From assembly GCA_003427395.1 (NCBI GenBank), contig BFEA01000152.1, positions 558,036-622,035 on the forward strand: a stretch of DNA of 64,000 bases, written 5' to 3'. Positions within the stretch are counted from its first letter, which is position 1. Each line of letters begins with the position of its first letter. Below the pieces are notes generated by a model. It was given only the letters and a program-made list of their open reading frames with translations. It searched no databases and was not told where the DNA came from. Below are positions 1 through 10,503 of this stretch, piece by piece. Position numbers and translations under genes: made by a program. The DNA comes from Chara braunii (taxonomy: Eukaryota > Streptophyta > Charophyceae > Charales > Characeae).

Positions 1-83
<83 letters not shown>
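1..83. repeat. (TC)n microsatellite
   Basis: Uninterrupted TC dinucleotide tract running off the left edge of the window, so its true length is unknown. Confidence 0.97.
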
Positions 84-84
<1 letters not shown>

Positions 85-95
85 CTGTGAATGGT

Positions 96-840
96 TATGC
101 ATGCTTCCCTTCTTTCCCCTGTATCGGACCACAAAGATAGCTTGTATAAACTTGTAATGGGGGTGCATCTTATTCAGGAGAAGACAGTCGGGCCCCATGT
201 GCCATATTTCCGGTCCTGTAAAGCTGTAACAAGGGTGCCATGTGTTTGACGAAAGAAGGTAGGCACAAGCCCGCACAGAGAGAGACCACTTCCATCTTCC
301 TTGAAGACAAACACACCCTCGTCACAGCTGTACCCTAACCCACAAAGATAGCTTGTATGCATTCATAATGGGGTGCACCTGCATGTGAATGCATAGAAGC
401 TATTTTCGGTCCTGTACAGCTGTAATGATGGTGCTTTTGTGTGGCAGATGGCGCATGCCCAGACAGAGAGAGAGAGAGTACTGCATTCTTCCCCGAAGAC
501 AACACACCCTCATCATGGCTGTACCCCACCGCAAAAATAGCTCATATACATTTGTGATAGAGTGTAGGGACACTATGTTGCATTTGGCGGAAGAAGGTAG
601 GCACACGCCAGACAAAGAGAGAGACTGTCTCCCCCTGAACAAGGCCCACTCCACTACAAACGTGTACAAGCTATCTTTGTGGTTCGGTACAGCTGTGATA
701 AGAGTGCATTGTCTTCCGGGAAAGAAGGCAGTAGCTTTATTCCGCCACACACACAAAGCACCCTCATTACGGCTGTACAGGGCCGGAAACATACCTTGTA
801 TGCACTCAAATGGGGTCTCATTGTTGGGGGAAAGACGGTA
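96..840. repeat. Cluster of nested inverted repeats (MITE-like)
   Basis: Several related segments alternate in orientation. The motif CGGTCCTGTACAGCTGTAA (near 218 and 409) recurs in inverse form as ACAGCTGTACC (near 325, 515 and 770), and ACAAAGATAGCTTGTAT (near 131 and 342) is inverted near 665. Short ORFs on both strands follow the palindromes and are probably not genes. It looks like two or three copies of a small terminal-inverted-repeat element, partly overlapping. Confidence 0.6.
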
Positions 841-1522
841 GATGCAGCCCAGTGACTTGCGCCTCAACTGTTTCGCGCTGTGGACCACGAGGCTGGCCCC
901 TTCCGTGGTGGGCACCACAGTCCTGGCCCAGGTCCTCCGACGTGGCACAACATAAGTGCTTATAACAAAATCCGCACCAAACTGCTTTGTCAGCCTGAGT
1001 TCTTCTTGCAACTGAAACTCATGCTGTGGCAAAACCTCTTTTGAAGTTTGGATTGCCTACCCAAGCTCGAAAACGTCACACGGCCATAGTTATTTTTTAA
1101 ATACATACTGCCAAAAACTCGTCCAGCAAATCCTGGCCTTACAGGTATCACACGATCGGCCTCCCTCGATAATGCCAACGTACATTATATTCACTTATGT
1201 ACATTAACTATTATTAAGAGACAGTGGTGACCATTGCTATCATTGCGATCATTGCACTCAAGTGGGGAAAATGCACTTTAAAGAAAGAAGGGACTGTGGA
1301 TTACTGGGGCAAAATGCCTTCAAATTCCAGTGGAGAGTTTTGTCTTCAAATTCCAGGCCAGGATTTACAAGGCCTCGCAAGTTTATACATGCCAGATTGT
1401 TAGCCGTTCGACGTGTCACTATGGACAACTTTTCGACAGCAGGGGATCGCAAGACAAGGAAAAAACTCTGAAAAAGACTTCAACGTGCGTAATCCGCATG
1501 AAACCGACATATGGCTGTGGTT
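841..1522. other. No gene recognised; uncharacterised ORF segment
   Basis: A minus-strand open stretch (about 840-1032) encodes a non-repetitive, protein-like segment, but I recognise no family and see no convincing splice sites. The rest holds nothing I can name. Confidence 0.3.
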
Positions 1523-1871
1523 CATTCAGCGGATTCTAGACTGTGGTCCTAACGATGATGGACCATAATCTACAAGACTGCTGTATGATAATGAAAATGA
1601 AAATGAATGTGGAGTTGTGATCTTTGGAGGCTGGAGGAAGGCGGAGTGCGTGGTGCATTAATTCCTGTGTACAGCTGCTGTCTCTTATACACATCTAGAT
1701 GTGTATAAGAGACAGATTCAGCGGATTCTAGACTGTGGTCCTAACGATGATGGACCATAATCTACAAGACTGCTGTATGATAATGAAAATGAAAATGAAT
1801 GTGGAGTTGTGATCTTTGGAGGCTGGAGGAAGGCGGAGTGCGTGGTGCATTAATTCCTGTGTACAGCTGCA
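1523..1871. repeat. About 155-bp duplication flanking a sequencing adaptor
   Basis: The segment at about 1523-1677 is repeated almost exactly at about 1716-1871, with a 38-nt adaptor palindrome between the copies. This is best explained as an assembly artefact, not a biological duplication. Confidence 0.9.
1678..1715. other. Residual transposase mate-pair junction adaptor
   Basis: A 38-nt perfect palindrome made of the 19-bp Tn5 mosaic end (CTGTCTCTTATACACATCT) and its reverse complement. This is the circularisation adaptor of Nextera-type mate-pair libraries and is not genomic DNA. Confidence 0.97.
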
Positions 1872-1995
1872 TCCGCTTCCGCGCATTACGTTTTGTTCGA
1901 CGGTTCAAAGAACCAAAGATAGGCATGCCGTCACAAAAGCAATCTTCCCACATCTATTATGCTTTTGTTCTGAGTCCACACCAGTGTAGCACACG

Positions 1996-2217
1996 CCGAC
2001 CGTCGGCGACCCCTGACTGATCGGCACCCGCCGGTCGGGGGTCGTCGGCACCCCGCGGATTTGGGCTGTACTCAGCAAGCGCAGTACAGCTTCCAACTCA
2101 GATCTGAAAAAAAATTAGTGGATGGTTGTTTTCTAACTGGTCGGCAGACCGCCGACCGGTCGGCCCTACTGGTCGGCTGCAATACGGTCGGGGGTCGGGG
2201 TCGGCGGTCGGCAGGGA
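1996..2217. repeat. GGTCGGC-rich degenerate repeat
   Basis: Many copies of GGTCGG/CCGACC and related heptamers in both orientations occur at about 1996-2060 and 2137-2217, separated by a short AT-richer spacer. The GC-rich blocks contrast with the flanks. Confidence 0.6.
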
Positions 2218-3524
2218 TGCAACCATGGTCCACACACAATTGTTCTTTGGTGTGTCTGCTGCTATGTATGGCTGGCCACCGAAGGCTTACTGCATTATTA
2301 AAAAATGAGAGGAATTTCAAATGGACCCTTGGAAACCAGAAGGAAAATGGATGGATTAACGAGATTCCCACAGTCGCCATCCACCATCCTGCGAAACCAC
2401 AGCCAAGGGAACCGGCTTCGACAAATCACCGGGGAAAGACGACCTTGTTTTTTTTTTTTTTTTTTTTTTTTTTTCACACGGATTAACGTCTGAGGATCCT
2501 GCTCCAACCGCACCAAATGATGGACCTCGCTGCTTCACAACTGCTGACGATACGTGCGCAAAACAAAGCCTCAGCAATGTCAGCATCTATCAATTCAACA
2601 AGCCCATTAGAATTGAACGAAGACGGAAAGCGAGTGAAGTCACATCAGCAAAAGACTAGACATGGCGTTTATTACAGTATTTTACCTCCACACACTCTCT
2701 GTTCCCATGAAGGCAAGCCAAATGTAGTGCTGTGTCGCCATCCTCAGATGCCGAGTCCAAGCCGACAGTCAAAATCCCTGGAGGAGAAGCCACACACCCA
2801 CTGTGGGAAAGTTATTATCAATCCAGAGCTAAGAGGGTACAGAAGATCCCTTTGCAACGAGGCATGCTATGAAGATAGAAAAGAGCTGTGACATGATCCA
2901 ACAATGTTTGAATGCATGCTTGACAACATGATTGTTCTTGACTACATTATTCATCTTGAGAGCTTGATTCGCTGTCAGTCTGCAATCCACTCTGCACGAC
3001 GTTGCCTGAAGCGGAGTGCCAATTGTTCCCTTGCACTTGTAAGTGGGCAGGTTAACTGGCAGGTTTCTACTTTGTACAGGTAATAACAGACAGAATTGAG
3101 ATGAGGGTTCGAGCCAGTACAAACTACACATCAAATAGCAGAGCAAAATAGGGGCTGGAGTCTTGCACAGCCACAGAGAAAGCGGCTGATCAGTGTGCTG
3201 CAGCGAACACAACAGTTAACTCGGGTAAAACTTCAACCCACCCACAGTTTTCTCTGTGCAGTATCGAGAGACGGGTGCCACTGAGGGTGAATTTAAACCA
3301 CCAGTACAGTTTTCTCTCTCCTGCTGTTTTTCCCTGCTACCAGGGCTGCATAGCTGCCGGCTAGTTGGTAGGCTAGGTCTAGGACGGTACCAGTCCAAGT
3401 AGCCTGAGTCCAGGGCCTGTGTGGGCTATATCAGAGCCTGCAATGATGTTTCCCTCCGAAATGCAGGAGGTACCGGTTGCTTGGAGGCCGCACGACCTGG
3501 AAGTCACCGCCCAAGAGGCAAGTA
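2218..3524. other. No gene recognised
   Basis: Contains a poly(T) run at about 2448-2474, compatible with the tail of a minus-strand retroelement, and a fragment with the recurrent word AAACCACCAGTAC (near 3296). ORFs are short and overlap on both strands. Confidence 0.35.
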
Positions 3525-3525
3525 C

Positions 3526-3600
3526 GCCGCTATATCTTCAGGTAGAGCGCTGGGCTCTACCTCAATTGCGGTATGCAAGTTAGGGCGAAATCCTGCTTGA
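3526..3600 (+). pseudogene. tRNA-like sequence (SINE head or tRNA pseudogene)
   Basis: The stretch TTCAGGTAGAGCGCTGGGCT resembles a tRNA D-arm and A box. About 40 nt later GGGCGAAATCCTGC resembles a degenerate B box. No complete acceptor stem is visible, so a functional tRNA is unlikely. Flanking DNA to 3900 holds nothing else recognised. Confidence 0.4.
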
Positions 3601-5700
3601 GCAAGCGCTAGCACTCTGGGCGCTGGAGGGAGGAAGAGCACTGGGCAGTCCAGCGCTGGGAGGAGGAAGAAGGCTGGGAGCTTCTACCTGGCTATGGTGG
3701 AGCTGCACCCGTAGGAGGAGGGAAGAAGGGGACTAGGGAGGAGGGTGGCAAAGTACCTACCTGGTTATGGTGGGCGCCATCTTCATCACCTTGTTAGGCG
3801 ATGCATCTGGAAGGCCCCAGTTGGGGTTGCGCCGCACCAAGAAGGCTTTAAGGCAGAGTCAGGCCTGGCGGCCTGAACAGCAACGGACATAGCTGCTTTA
3901 CGCTGTCTTTTGCACAGCAGGGCTAGGTCCTTCGTAGTCCGCCATAGCCTTGGCCTGGTTGATGAAGGCCATGGCTATGTTGGACCTCTAGTGAGGCCAA
4001 GCAGTAGAAGTGGAATTCGAACATTGATTCTGGTTCTGCCGTTCATCATTATTATTGTTATTTATTGTCTGGAATATGCGGTGAGGAGAAAGGAGTTTGG
4101 TTGGGGAGGAGGAGGGGGAATTATCATTGGTCTTTCGCTGGTGTACATCTTCTTCTTCTTCATTCTTTCTTCTTCATTCTTTCTTCTTCATTCTTTCTTC
4201 TTCATTCTTTCTTCTTCTTCTCCTTCTCAGTCTCTCTCTTCTCTCAAGTTCATTCATTTCTTCTGCAAATTGGACGGCATTGTGCTTTCTCGTGAATTTT
4301 GCACTTCGAAATTGGCCAGGATTGTAACGAAAAGAAAAAGAAGACAGACAATCAAAGTAACCTGGAGATAAAGGACGCAAAATGCAATCGCTCTGAAGCC
4401 ACCTGCCATGGCAGCCGCGAATGCAGGGATAGGTTCCCACAGACTCCCCATTGCTTTCCTGAATCCCAATTGGAGATGAAACGCAACACCAAACTTTACT
4501 TAAAAAAAAGAGAACAAGAGGTCCCCATGCCATGCTTGTAGCCATGCATAGCATGGACTGGGTTGCCATCGACCCCGGTTTCATCATGAGACCCCCCGTG
4601 GATTCCCCAACTTCCTCCCACCTCCAAATCTCCCTATAGCTGATCTAACATGGTTTGATCTGGAACAGCGCCGCTTACCCCCTTGATTCGGTTCTGAACG
4701 GTTTGCTAGTTGCCTGCTGGTTGCTCGCTTTCCACGCCTTCCAAGCCGACATTGTGATGTCTAACAAGCCTCAGCTGTCTATGGTCGCTCGCTGCAGCAA
4801 GGACTTGACAATGGGGCCACGACAGCAGGGGGAGTAGCCACAGACTTTGTGTCAGAGAGGGTTCGGGCAACCTTTGATAGGACGTGGAGATGCCAGCAAT
4901 CAGTCCAGTTTCTGCTTTTCATCAGACACTTAGTGCTGGTCAGCCATCGACGCTACTTTCCACTGTGCAAAAGAGACGCTGGACCTGTTATCCTGCAAGT
5001 GGTTCTCCCCACTACTAGATCGGAGACTCTGCCCGATATGTGTAGCAGGTTGTCCCGACCAAACAGAATCAAAAGGAAAAAAAGGACCCATGCCATGTTG
5101 GCCCAATCACAGGAGTCTTGGGGTAGTAAGATTTTGAACTCCAAAGTGAGCAGAATGATGTATCTGGTCATTGCACTTGGCAAGTGGAGGACGATGAACT
5201 ACTCCCATGAGCAGAGGAAAATCAGGAGTCGACAAAGGTAGGCCTTGCTTTGGCCAATTGGGAGGGGAGTACAGAGGTGACTGAGATGGGGAGGGAGATG
5301 AGGGGGCAGAGGGATCGGCAACTGGAAGTTGAAACGGAGAGATGGGAAGAGGGGGCAGAGGGATCGCCAACTGGCAATGTACGTTCACCATGAGAACCCG
5401 GGGAAGTCCCCTGGCTCTTTGAGGGTTTGACGATGAGAAGAGATAAGTGAAGCCGGGGGCTGCGGGGGGGAAGAGGGTCGGCAAGTTTTCTGAAACAAGA
5501 AAGCATGTCCCTCTTCTCAGTATATGGGATGCCGTCGTTAGATAAGGGTAGAAAGATGTCCGTCTCTCCCACAATGTTTGGTTCCAGAGGTTGGCCTGCC
5601 TTTGCAACAGTCCAAGTTAAAAAGATGACCACAATCTTCTTACTCACCCTTTTCGGAAGATCGACACAAAAATGACTCTACACATGATTTTCTGATTAAA
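3601..5700. other. No gene recognised
   Basis: Includes a pyrimidine microsatellite at 4148-4222 (about 15-bp units of TTCATTCTTTCTTCT). The minus-strand ORF at 5222-5647 starts in protein-like sequence but ends in a repetitive Ser/Pro stretch produced by duplicated DNA. I cannot assign it. Confidence 0.35.
4148..4222. repeat. Pyrimidine-rich short tandem repeat
   Basis: At least four units of TTCATTCTTTCTTCT with CTTCTT interruptions. ORFs here are low-complexity Phe/Leu/Ser and not credible. Confidence 0.85.
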
Positions 5701-5729
5701 ACTATTAATTTAGTATCAGACTAGGTCGT

Positions 5730-5815
5730 TTTCCCGGGCGCCCGTGCACCCAAATTGTGCCTGGAAACGCGCCCGGGTGACCGGCCGGGCAGGGTCCAGG
5801 GCCGCCCCAGCGCCC

Positions 5816-5848
<33 letters not shown>

Positions 5849-6118
5849 AAAAAAAAAATTCTGTACAATTTCAATACAAACAACTTTTGGCCGAGGGTCA
5901 CACCAAGGCACCCCCCTTCAAACTCCTTTAGCCCCTTTAAAACTAATTTATACCCCCCTGGGCCCCCCTTCAAAGCCGCCACTCAAAAAAAGGAAAGAGC
6001 CCGGATATGGGCTCCTCTCCGAGGGCACGGAAAACCCCCACCGCAATAAAAAAAAATCCCTTTTTTTTCCATGCCCGGGTATCATGCCCGGGTGACCGCC
6101 CGGTCATGAAAATCTTCC
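5730..6118. repeat. Dispersed repeat, GC-rich ends with poly(A) block
   Basis: A GC-rich part (GCCCGGGTGACCGGCCGGGC near 5771) is followed by a 28-nt A run (5815-5842) and the core CAATACAAACAACTTTTGGC (about 5872), and ends in GCCCGGGTGACCGCCCGGTC (about 6087). The order and wording match 8555-8913. The core also occurs near 8050, 16045, 44165, 50280 and 50405. Confidence 0.65.
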
Positions 6119-6510
6119 TGGGTATCAAATCAATTTAAAATGATAATTCAACTGCCAAAACTGACAAAACGGATAGATATGATGATTACAAACACTGTTC
6201 TCTAACAATTACAGACCCTCTCTCATAAACGACAAACAATAAGCTCTGCTTGTGTCCTTTTCAACGGAGACACCCCTCGTAGTTTTTGTCAAGTTCGCCC
6301 CCTGATGGGAATTGAAAGGGTGACCAAGATCAACGGCAGGTATTGATAACGAACAGCCAGTACATTGGTACGTCTTCATATAGTGGTGGCGGACCATCTT
6401 ATTTAATGGTTTGGAAGGAAGGTGGGGAAGATCCTAGGGGAGGGGGAGGCAGTGCCTTCATGGCACAGTGACTACCCACCTATGTTTTGCTTCTCCGATT
6501 CACTTGACAG

Positions 6511-6647
6511 GCAAGGAATCTTCGCGAAACATAATAACAGAAAGAGGATTCGGTTGGCAGGCCAGTCCAATGGTATCTTCTCAGGTTACCCTTCCCACCA
6601 GGGGAATAATAATCTTCACGAAACATAATAACAGAAAGAGGATTCGT
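6511..6647. repeat. Direct repeat of about 37 bp
   Basis: ACATAATAACAGAAAGAGGA with its left flank occurs at about 6511-6551 and again at 6610-6647. The second copy abuts the ribozyme-bearing element. Confidence 0.8.
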
Positions 6648-6760
6648 CGGAGTTTCACCGACTCATCAGTATATATATATATACTCAAACAGAGCTGCCC
6701 GGTAAAACCGTAGGCAGAGAGAGAGAAGAGGACAACAAACGAGGGGCTGTGACAAACTGT
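6643..6760 (-). ncRNA. Hammerhead ribozyme element, copy 1 (permuted/defective)
   Basis: On the minus strand the conserved core CTGATGA (6669-6663) is followed by a perfect 5-bp stem II (GTCGG/CCGAC, 6662-6658 and 6650-6646) with a 7-nt loop, then GAA. The base after GAA is T instead of the A needed to start stem III, so this core is probably inactive. The other half of the motif, ACAGTTTGTC, lies about 90 nt upstream on the same strand (about 6760-6751). A unit is therefore bounded by two half-ribozymes. The body holds a 9-bp hairpin (CTGCC.CGGT / ACCG.GGCAG) and an AT run. Confidence 0.6.
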
Positions 6761-7045
6761 TTTGTATGTATTTTTATTTCTGCATCTGGGGTGAAGTCCC
6801 ACCGCCCAAGTTTAAGTTTAGAAAACGCAACCGTGTGGCATCATTTTGACATTACCTTGTCAGCATATCTCTCCCTTGCTGCATAAGAAGTATTCTCTTT
6901 CAGATGTCAGAAAGAGAAAAAAAAAAAAAAGGAACATGCCGTTTCCTCAGCCCTTACTATCAGTACCATTCTCGACGGCACTATGCAAGGGTACACGCGC
7001 GACCCACCTGATGTGGGTTCTATACTCTTCCTATTTCCGTTTCAA
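6761..7045. other. No gene recognised
   Basis: AT-rich DNA with a short A run (about 6918-6931). Nothing coding or repetitive that I can name. Confidence 0.3.
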
Positions 7046-7366
7046 TTTCCCTGTATTTCGTCTTCTTTTTTTTTTCCGCGTTCCCCCCTGCTCTTGTTGC
7101 TGACATGCACAAGTATCCTCTCCTTGCCAGCCTGTAGGCCCACATTTTTCGTCCCTGTGCGGCCTGCACAGCTTTTTTTTTTTTTTTCCTGTCTTGGCAC
7201 ATGCACACTTCCCTGTATTTTCAATTTTGTCTTTTCTGCGTGTTCCCTCCTGCTGTTGTTTCTGACATGCCCAAGTATCCTACACTCAACAGACCGTAGG
7301 CCCACATTCTTTGTCCCCGTGTGCAGGTTTTTTTCATATTGTTGATTTGGCACATGCACAGGTCCC
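7046..7366. repeat. Two tandem copies of an about 165-bp unit
   Basis: Both units contain, in order, TTCCCTGTATTT, a T run, a TTCCCxCCTGCT block, TGACATGC.CAAGTATCCT, GTAGGCCCACAT and TTGGCACATGCACA. The copies are visibly diverged. Confidence 0.75.
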
Positions 7367-7904
7367 ATGGTCGACGCAGTCCCATCATGCCCCAGGAGTC
7401 CCACCATCAGTGGGAGAAAAACACTAAGGATCTCCCAGTGGCCTATACATTATGTAAGCTGATGCGCTAGGTTTCACAAAATTCACATCCATCATTCTGA
7501 TCTCAACTCTTGACCCTCCCCATTGGTCATTGCCCATTCACACGCACTAACGGCAATTCCGCATTCAATCTTTATTAAAGATCAACTGCTATAATGCAGC
7601 AGCAACTTTGTGAACCCAAAAAAGTGTATTCAAATCTACCCACGAAAGGATGAATGCACTTCGTTAAACCAAAGACTAAATCCAAAGGCTAGGAGAACTG
7701 GTCAGTTCATATGATGATCCCGGTCGCCTCAATGGTCGTCGAGAAGCCAGTATAAACGCACGTCAGTCCGGTTCCCATTCCCCCGGCAAGTCAAAGTAGC
7801 AGTATTACATCATGTACCCACTCACGCATCCTTCCGTCTGGTCGCATGACCCCTGGATAGGGTTCCAGGCAGAACCAGCCCAAAAAACAAAACTTCAAAA
7901 AATT
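7367..7904. other. No gene recognised
   Basis: Unique-looking sequence without a credible ORF or RNA. Confidence 0.3.
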
Positions 7905-8164
7905 CCTAGGCTACCAGCCGGGCCGCCCGGGTCCCGAGTGGCCAGCCCGTGCAAGGACCAGGGAAGGTCCCAGCAAAAAGAGGTCCCAGCGAAAAAAAAA
8001 AAAAAAAAAAAAAAAAGCAAGTTCCAAAAAATCCGAAAAACAACTATGTTATGCAGAAAAATAAACTGAACAACTTTTGCCTAAGGGTCACATCGAAATT
8101 CTCCACCAAATTTAGAATAAAAAATAAAATTTTATAAAATATATATATCGTCATATATATCGTC

Positions 8165-8278
8165 AAATAGAACTGCCCGGTAAACCGTAGGCAGAGAGGG
8201 AGAAGAGGACAACAAACGAGGGGCTGTGACAAACTGTTTCGTCGGAGTTTCACCGACTCATCAGGAGGCTGAACCCTC
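8165..8278 (-). ncRNA. Hammerhead ribozyme element, copy 2 (complete core)
   Basis: Minus-strand core CTGATGA at 8264-8258, 5-bp stem II GTCGG/CCGAC (8257-8253, 8245-8241) with loop TGAAACT, then GAAA, a 3-bp stem III (ACA/TGT with loop GTT) and a GTC cleavage triplet ending at 8228. All invariant core bases of the hammerhead family are present. A distal stem I helix GAGGG/CCCTC (8278-8274 with 8222-8218) can form, but the stem I base pairs next to the core are poor, so activity is uncertain. The hairpin of copy 1 is conserved. Confidence 0.72.
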
Positions 8279-8416
8279 AACAGTCTGTAGAATCCCCTCT
8301 CTGATTACACTGTAAGTGATAATCCACCTTAACCAGAATCAAAGTAGACTATCACTCACCCACACCAGATGGAAAACTCTACAGACTGTATATATATTGT
8401 CACACTGTGAATCAGA
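8279..8416. repeat. Small palindromic element
   Basis: CTCTGATTACACTGT (8299) pairs with ACACTGTGAATCAGAG (to 8416), and ACAGTCTGTAGA (8280) pairs with TCTACAGACTGT (about 8378). It is MITE-like and lies inside the larger TIR element. An A/G-rich tract follows to 8480. Confidence 0.55.
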
Positions 8417-8554
8417 GCGCAGAAGCGAAAAAAAGGAAGAAGAAAAGAAGAGAAAAGAAAAAAGGGGGAGAAGAAGAGGTAAGGAAATATATATATTTTC
8501 TTTTTTGGCCCGGCCGGGCAAGTGACTCCGGGCCACTCTGGTAGCCTAGAAAAT

Positions 8555-8913
8555 TCCACAAAACAATATGTTGTGTAGAATTGCAATACAAACGACTTTT
8601 GGCCGAGGGTCACATTAAAATTCCTCACGTAATCGGAGATGAAAAAGAAAATAACAGAATCACACTAAGGCACCCCCCTTTAAACCCCTTTAGCAAAGAT
8701 TAGCCCCTTTAAAACCAATTTATACACCCCTCCCCACCCCTTGAAACCCAACTCGCAAAAAAGAAATGAGCCAGGATACGGGGTCCTCCAGGAGAGCGCA
8801 GAAAACCCAACCAAAAAAAATAAAAATAAAAATAAAAAAATTGTGCATGCCCAGGTACCCCGGGCGTCATGCCCAGTTGCCCGGCCGGGCAGGACTGGCC
8901 GGACATGAAATCT
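8555..8913. repeat. Second copy of the 5730-6118 dispersed repeat
   Basis: Shares ACTTTTGGCCGAGGGTCACA, a CTAAGGCACCCCCCTT block, AACCAATTTATAC, an AAAAATAAAAATAAA tract and a terminal GCCCGGCCGGGCAGGACTGG with the first copy, in the same order. Confidence 0.7.
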
Positions 8914-8925
8914 TCCTACAGTCTT

Positions 8926-9025
8926 CCCTAGAATACAACGTACGGTCATTATAGCTGAATTTGGGGTATCTTTCCGTCTGAATACAGCTATAATGGTTGT
9001 ACGTTGTATTCGGGGAAACAAGGTA
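8926..9025. mobile_element. MITE-like element, about 100 bp
   Basis: Inverted ends: ATACAACGTACGGTCATTAT on the left and ATAATGGTTGTACGTTGTAT on the right, outer ends CTACAGTCTTCCC / GGGGAAACAAGGTAG. Same family as 43530-43640. Confidence 0.75.
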
Positions 9026-10503
9026 GCTTTTCTTATTTTTTTTCTTTTTCCCCTTTTTTTCCTTTTTTTCTCCAGGCAAAACGCGCCTCACATGTGGCCT
9101 GTTTTGCCTGAACGTAATGCTCATAATTTTCCTTCGGATCTAGCATCTGTGGATGCTCCTTCTATAAATGCTCAAGTTTATATGAGGCAGCATGCAACCC
9201 TCGTACTGGTGGTTTGATGCAGCTGCGAGTGAAACTTTGCTCATAGAAGTCCCAGGTTGTAATAATCATTTTAATAACTTTTTATTAGTTTTTAAGTCCA
9301 ACAAAATGCTTTTTTCGTAGGAAATGTCGTTCCATGGTTTCCTCATCACGATCTCTGCGAGCGAGTACAGATGTGAAAATACATGTAGGACTCGTCCTAC
9401 AGTTCATTCCATCGTTTCCTCTCAACCCCCCTCCCTTTCCCCCCCAAAAAAAGGGGAAACAACTTAGCAAAATTCGGGCACTGGCAGTGGAAGCCCCATT
9501 TTTGTTTGCAAGAAGTTCTGGCTGTGGCCCCACCCTAAGTTTCCCTCCTGTTTCTACTGTGACTCTCTTGGGTCATTTCAGTTGCTGTTGAACATGGGAT
9601 TGATTTTAGCTGTGCTTTTAAGATCTTGATGGCATCCAAAGAGTTATACTTTGCAGCTAACTACTTTTATGATTTTTTTAGAAAGAAAAATGAGAAGGAT
9701 ATGGGGGAGCGCACTGGGCATGCTGAACAGACTGGTAGCTACGCAGGTGGGGACCCGGTAGGGAAGGGAGCAGGGAGGGGATGGCGGCATGGCGGCATAC
9801 ATCAAAAGGTGGCGGGGACCGGTTGCGCCATTCTGTAGCCTGAGCAAGGGGCTGGGTGATGTGGATTTTGGGTCCTTTATGGGGGTCTGGGCTCGGGGCA
9901 GGATCCCCTAAGGAGACTTTGATAGGAGGAAAGGTTTCAAAGGGCAGAATACACCACAGGAGTGGGGTGCTGTGGCAGGGGGAAAGGGGTTGGATGAGCG
10001 TGGGCAAGCAAGTGCACCTGGTTGGTTTGGGACATGCTTGATCAATTATTTCCGCCCTTGCTCTGGTTGGTGGATACGTACGGTTTGATTGGTTTCACTG
10101 TTTTTCCATGATCAGCAAATAAAGACAGAGAAAAAGGTAGCATAGAAAAGGAGTCCATGAGCCTTGTCTGCAGGTAGTTGGGGGGAAGGACCCCGGCAGG
10201 AAAGGGAAAGCGGGAGGAAAGGTACGATGCAGCAAAGCGCACAGGAGGCCCTTGATATAGGTAAAAATTATTGAGGACGGATGCATCACAGGGGTGCGGT
10301 GCCCTGATAAGCAGAGAGGGGGGAGGAATATGTTGGAGTGGTGGCCAAGCGGAACAGCACTTGACCTCTATGCAGTTGCCATGGTAAAACTCAGAAGAAG
10401 GTGCACAAAATGCATCAATCCGCACGCGAAAAACAGTCCCAGAATTTATACCCAACTACTGCAGTTCCCCGTTCGATCATGAAAAAAAGAAAAGAAAAGA
10501 GAA
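9026..10503. other. No gene recognised
   Basis: Contains a loosely duplicated segment (around 9945-10000 and 10280-10340) and a tRNA-Leu-like A box TGGCCAAGCGG (about 10342) without a matching B box. No credible ORF. Confidence 0.3.

Larger units (their letters stand above)
7905..8549. mobile_element. TIR element with GC-rich ends, interrupted by nested insertions
   Basis: The left end CTAGGCTACCAG (about 7906) and right end CTGGTAGCCTAG (about 8538) are inverted and followed inward by GGCCGGGC-type blocks. A 26-nt A run and the dispersed core lie inside. Compared with the 0.28-kb relative at 15920-16199, about 360 bp are inserted from about 8138 on. They include the second hammerhead element and a palindromic segment (8279-8416). 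Confidence 0.65.

Noticed and set aside
1678-1715. Natural Tn5-like transposon end
   Set aside because: The exact double mosaic end in palindromic form is a library adaptor and occurs three times next to assembly anomalies.
5222-5647. Overlapping minus-strand ORFs as a gene
   Set aside because: Second halves differ only by a short internal duplication and are Ser/Pro-rich; no recognised domain or splice support.
10335-10470. tRNA-Leu gene
   Set aside because: A-box-like TGGCCAAGCGG is present but no B box at proper distance and no acceptor stem.
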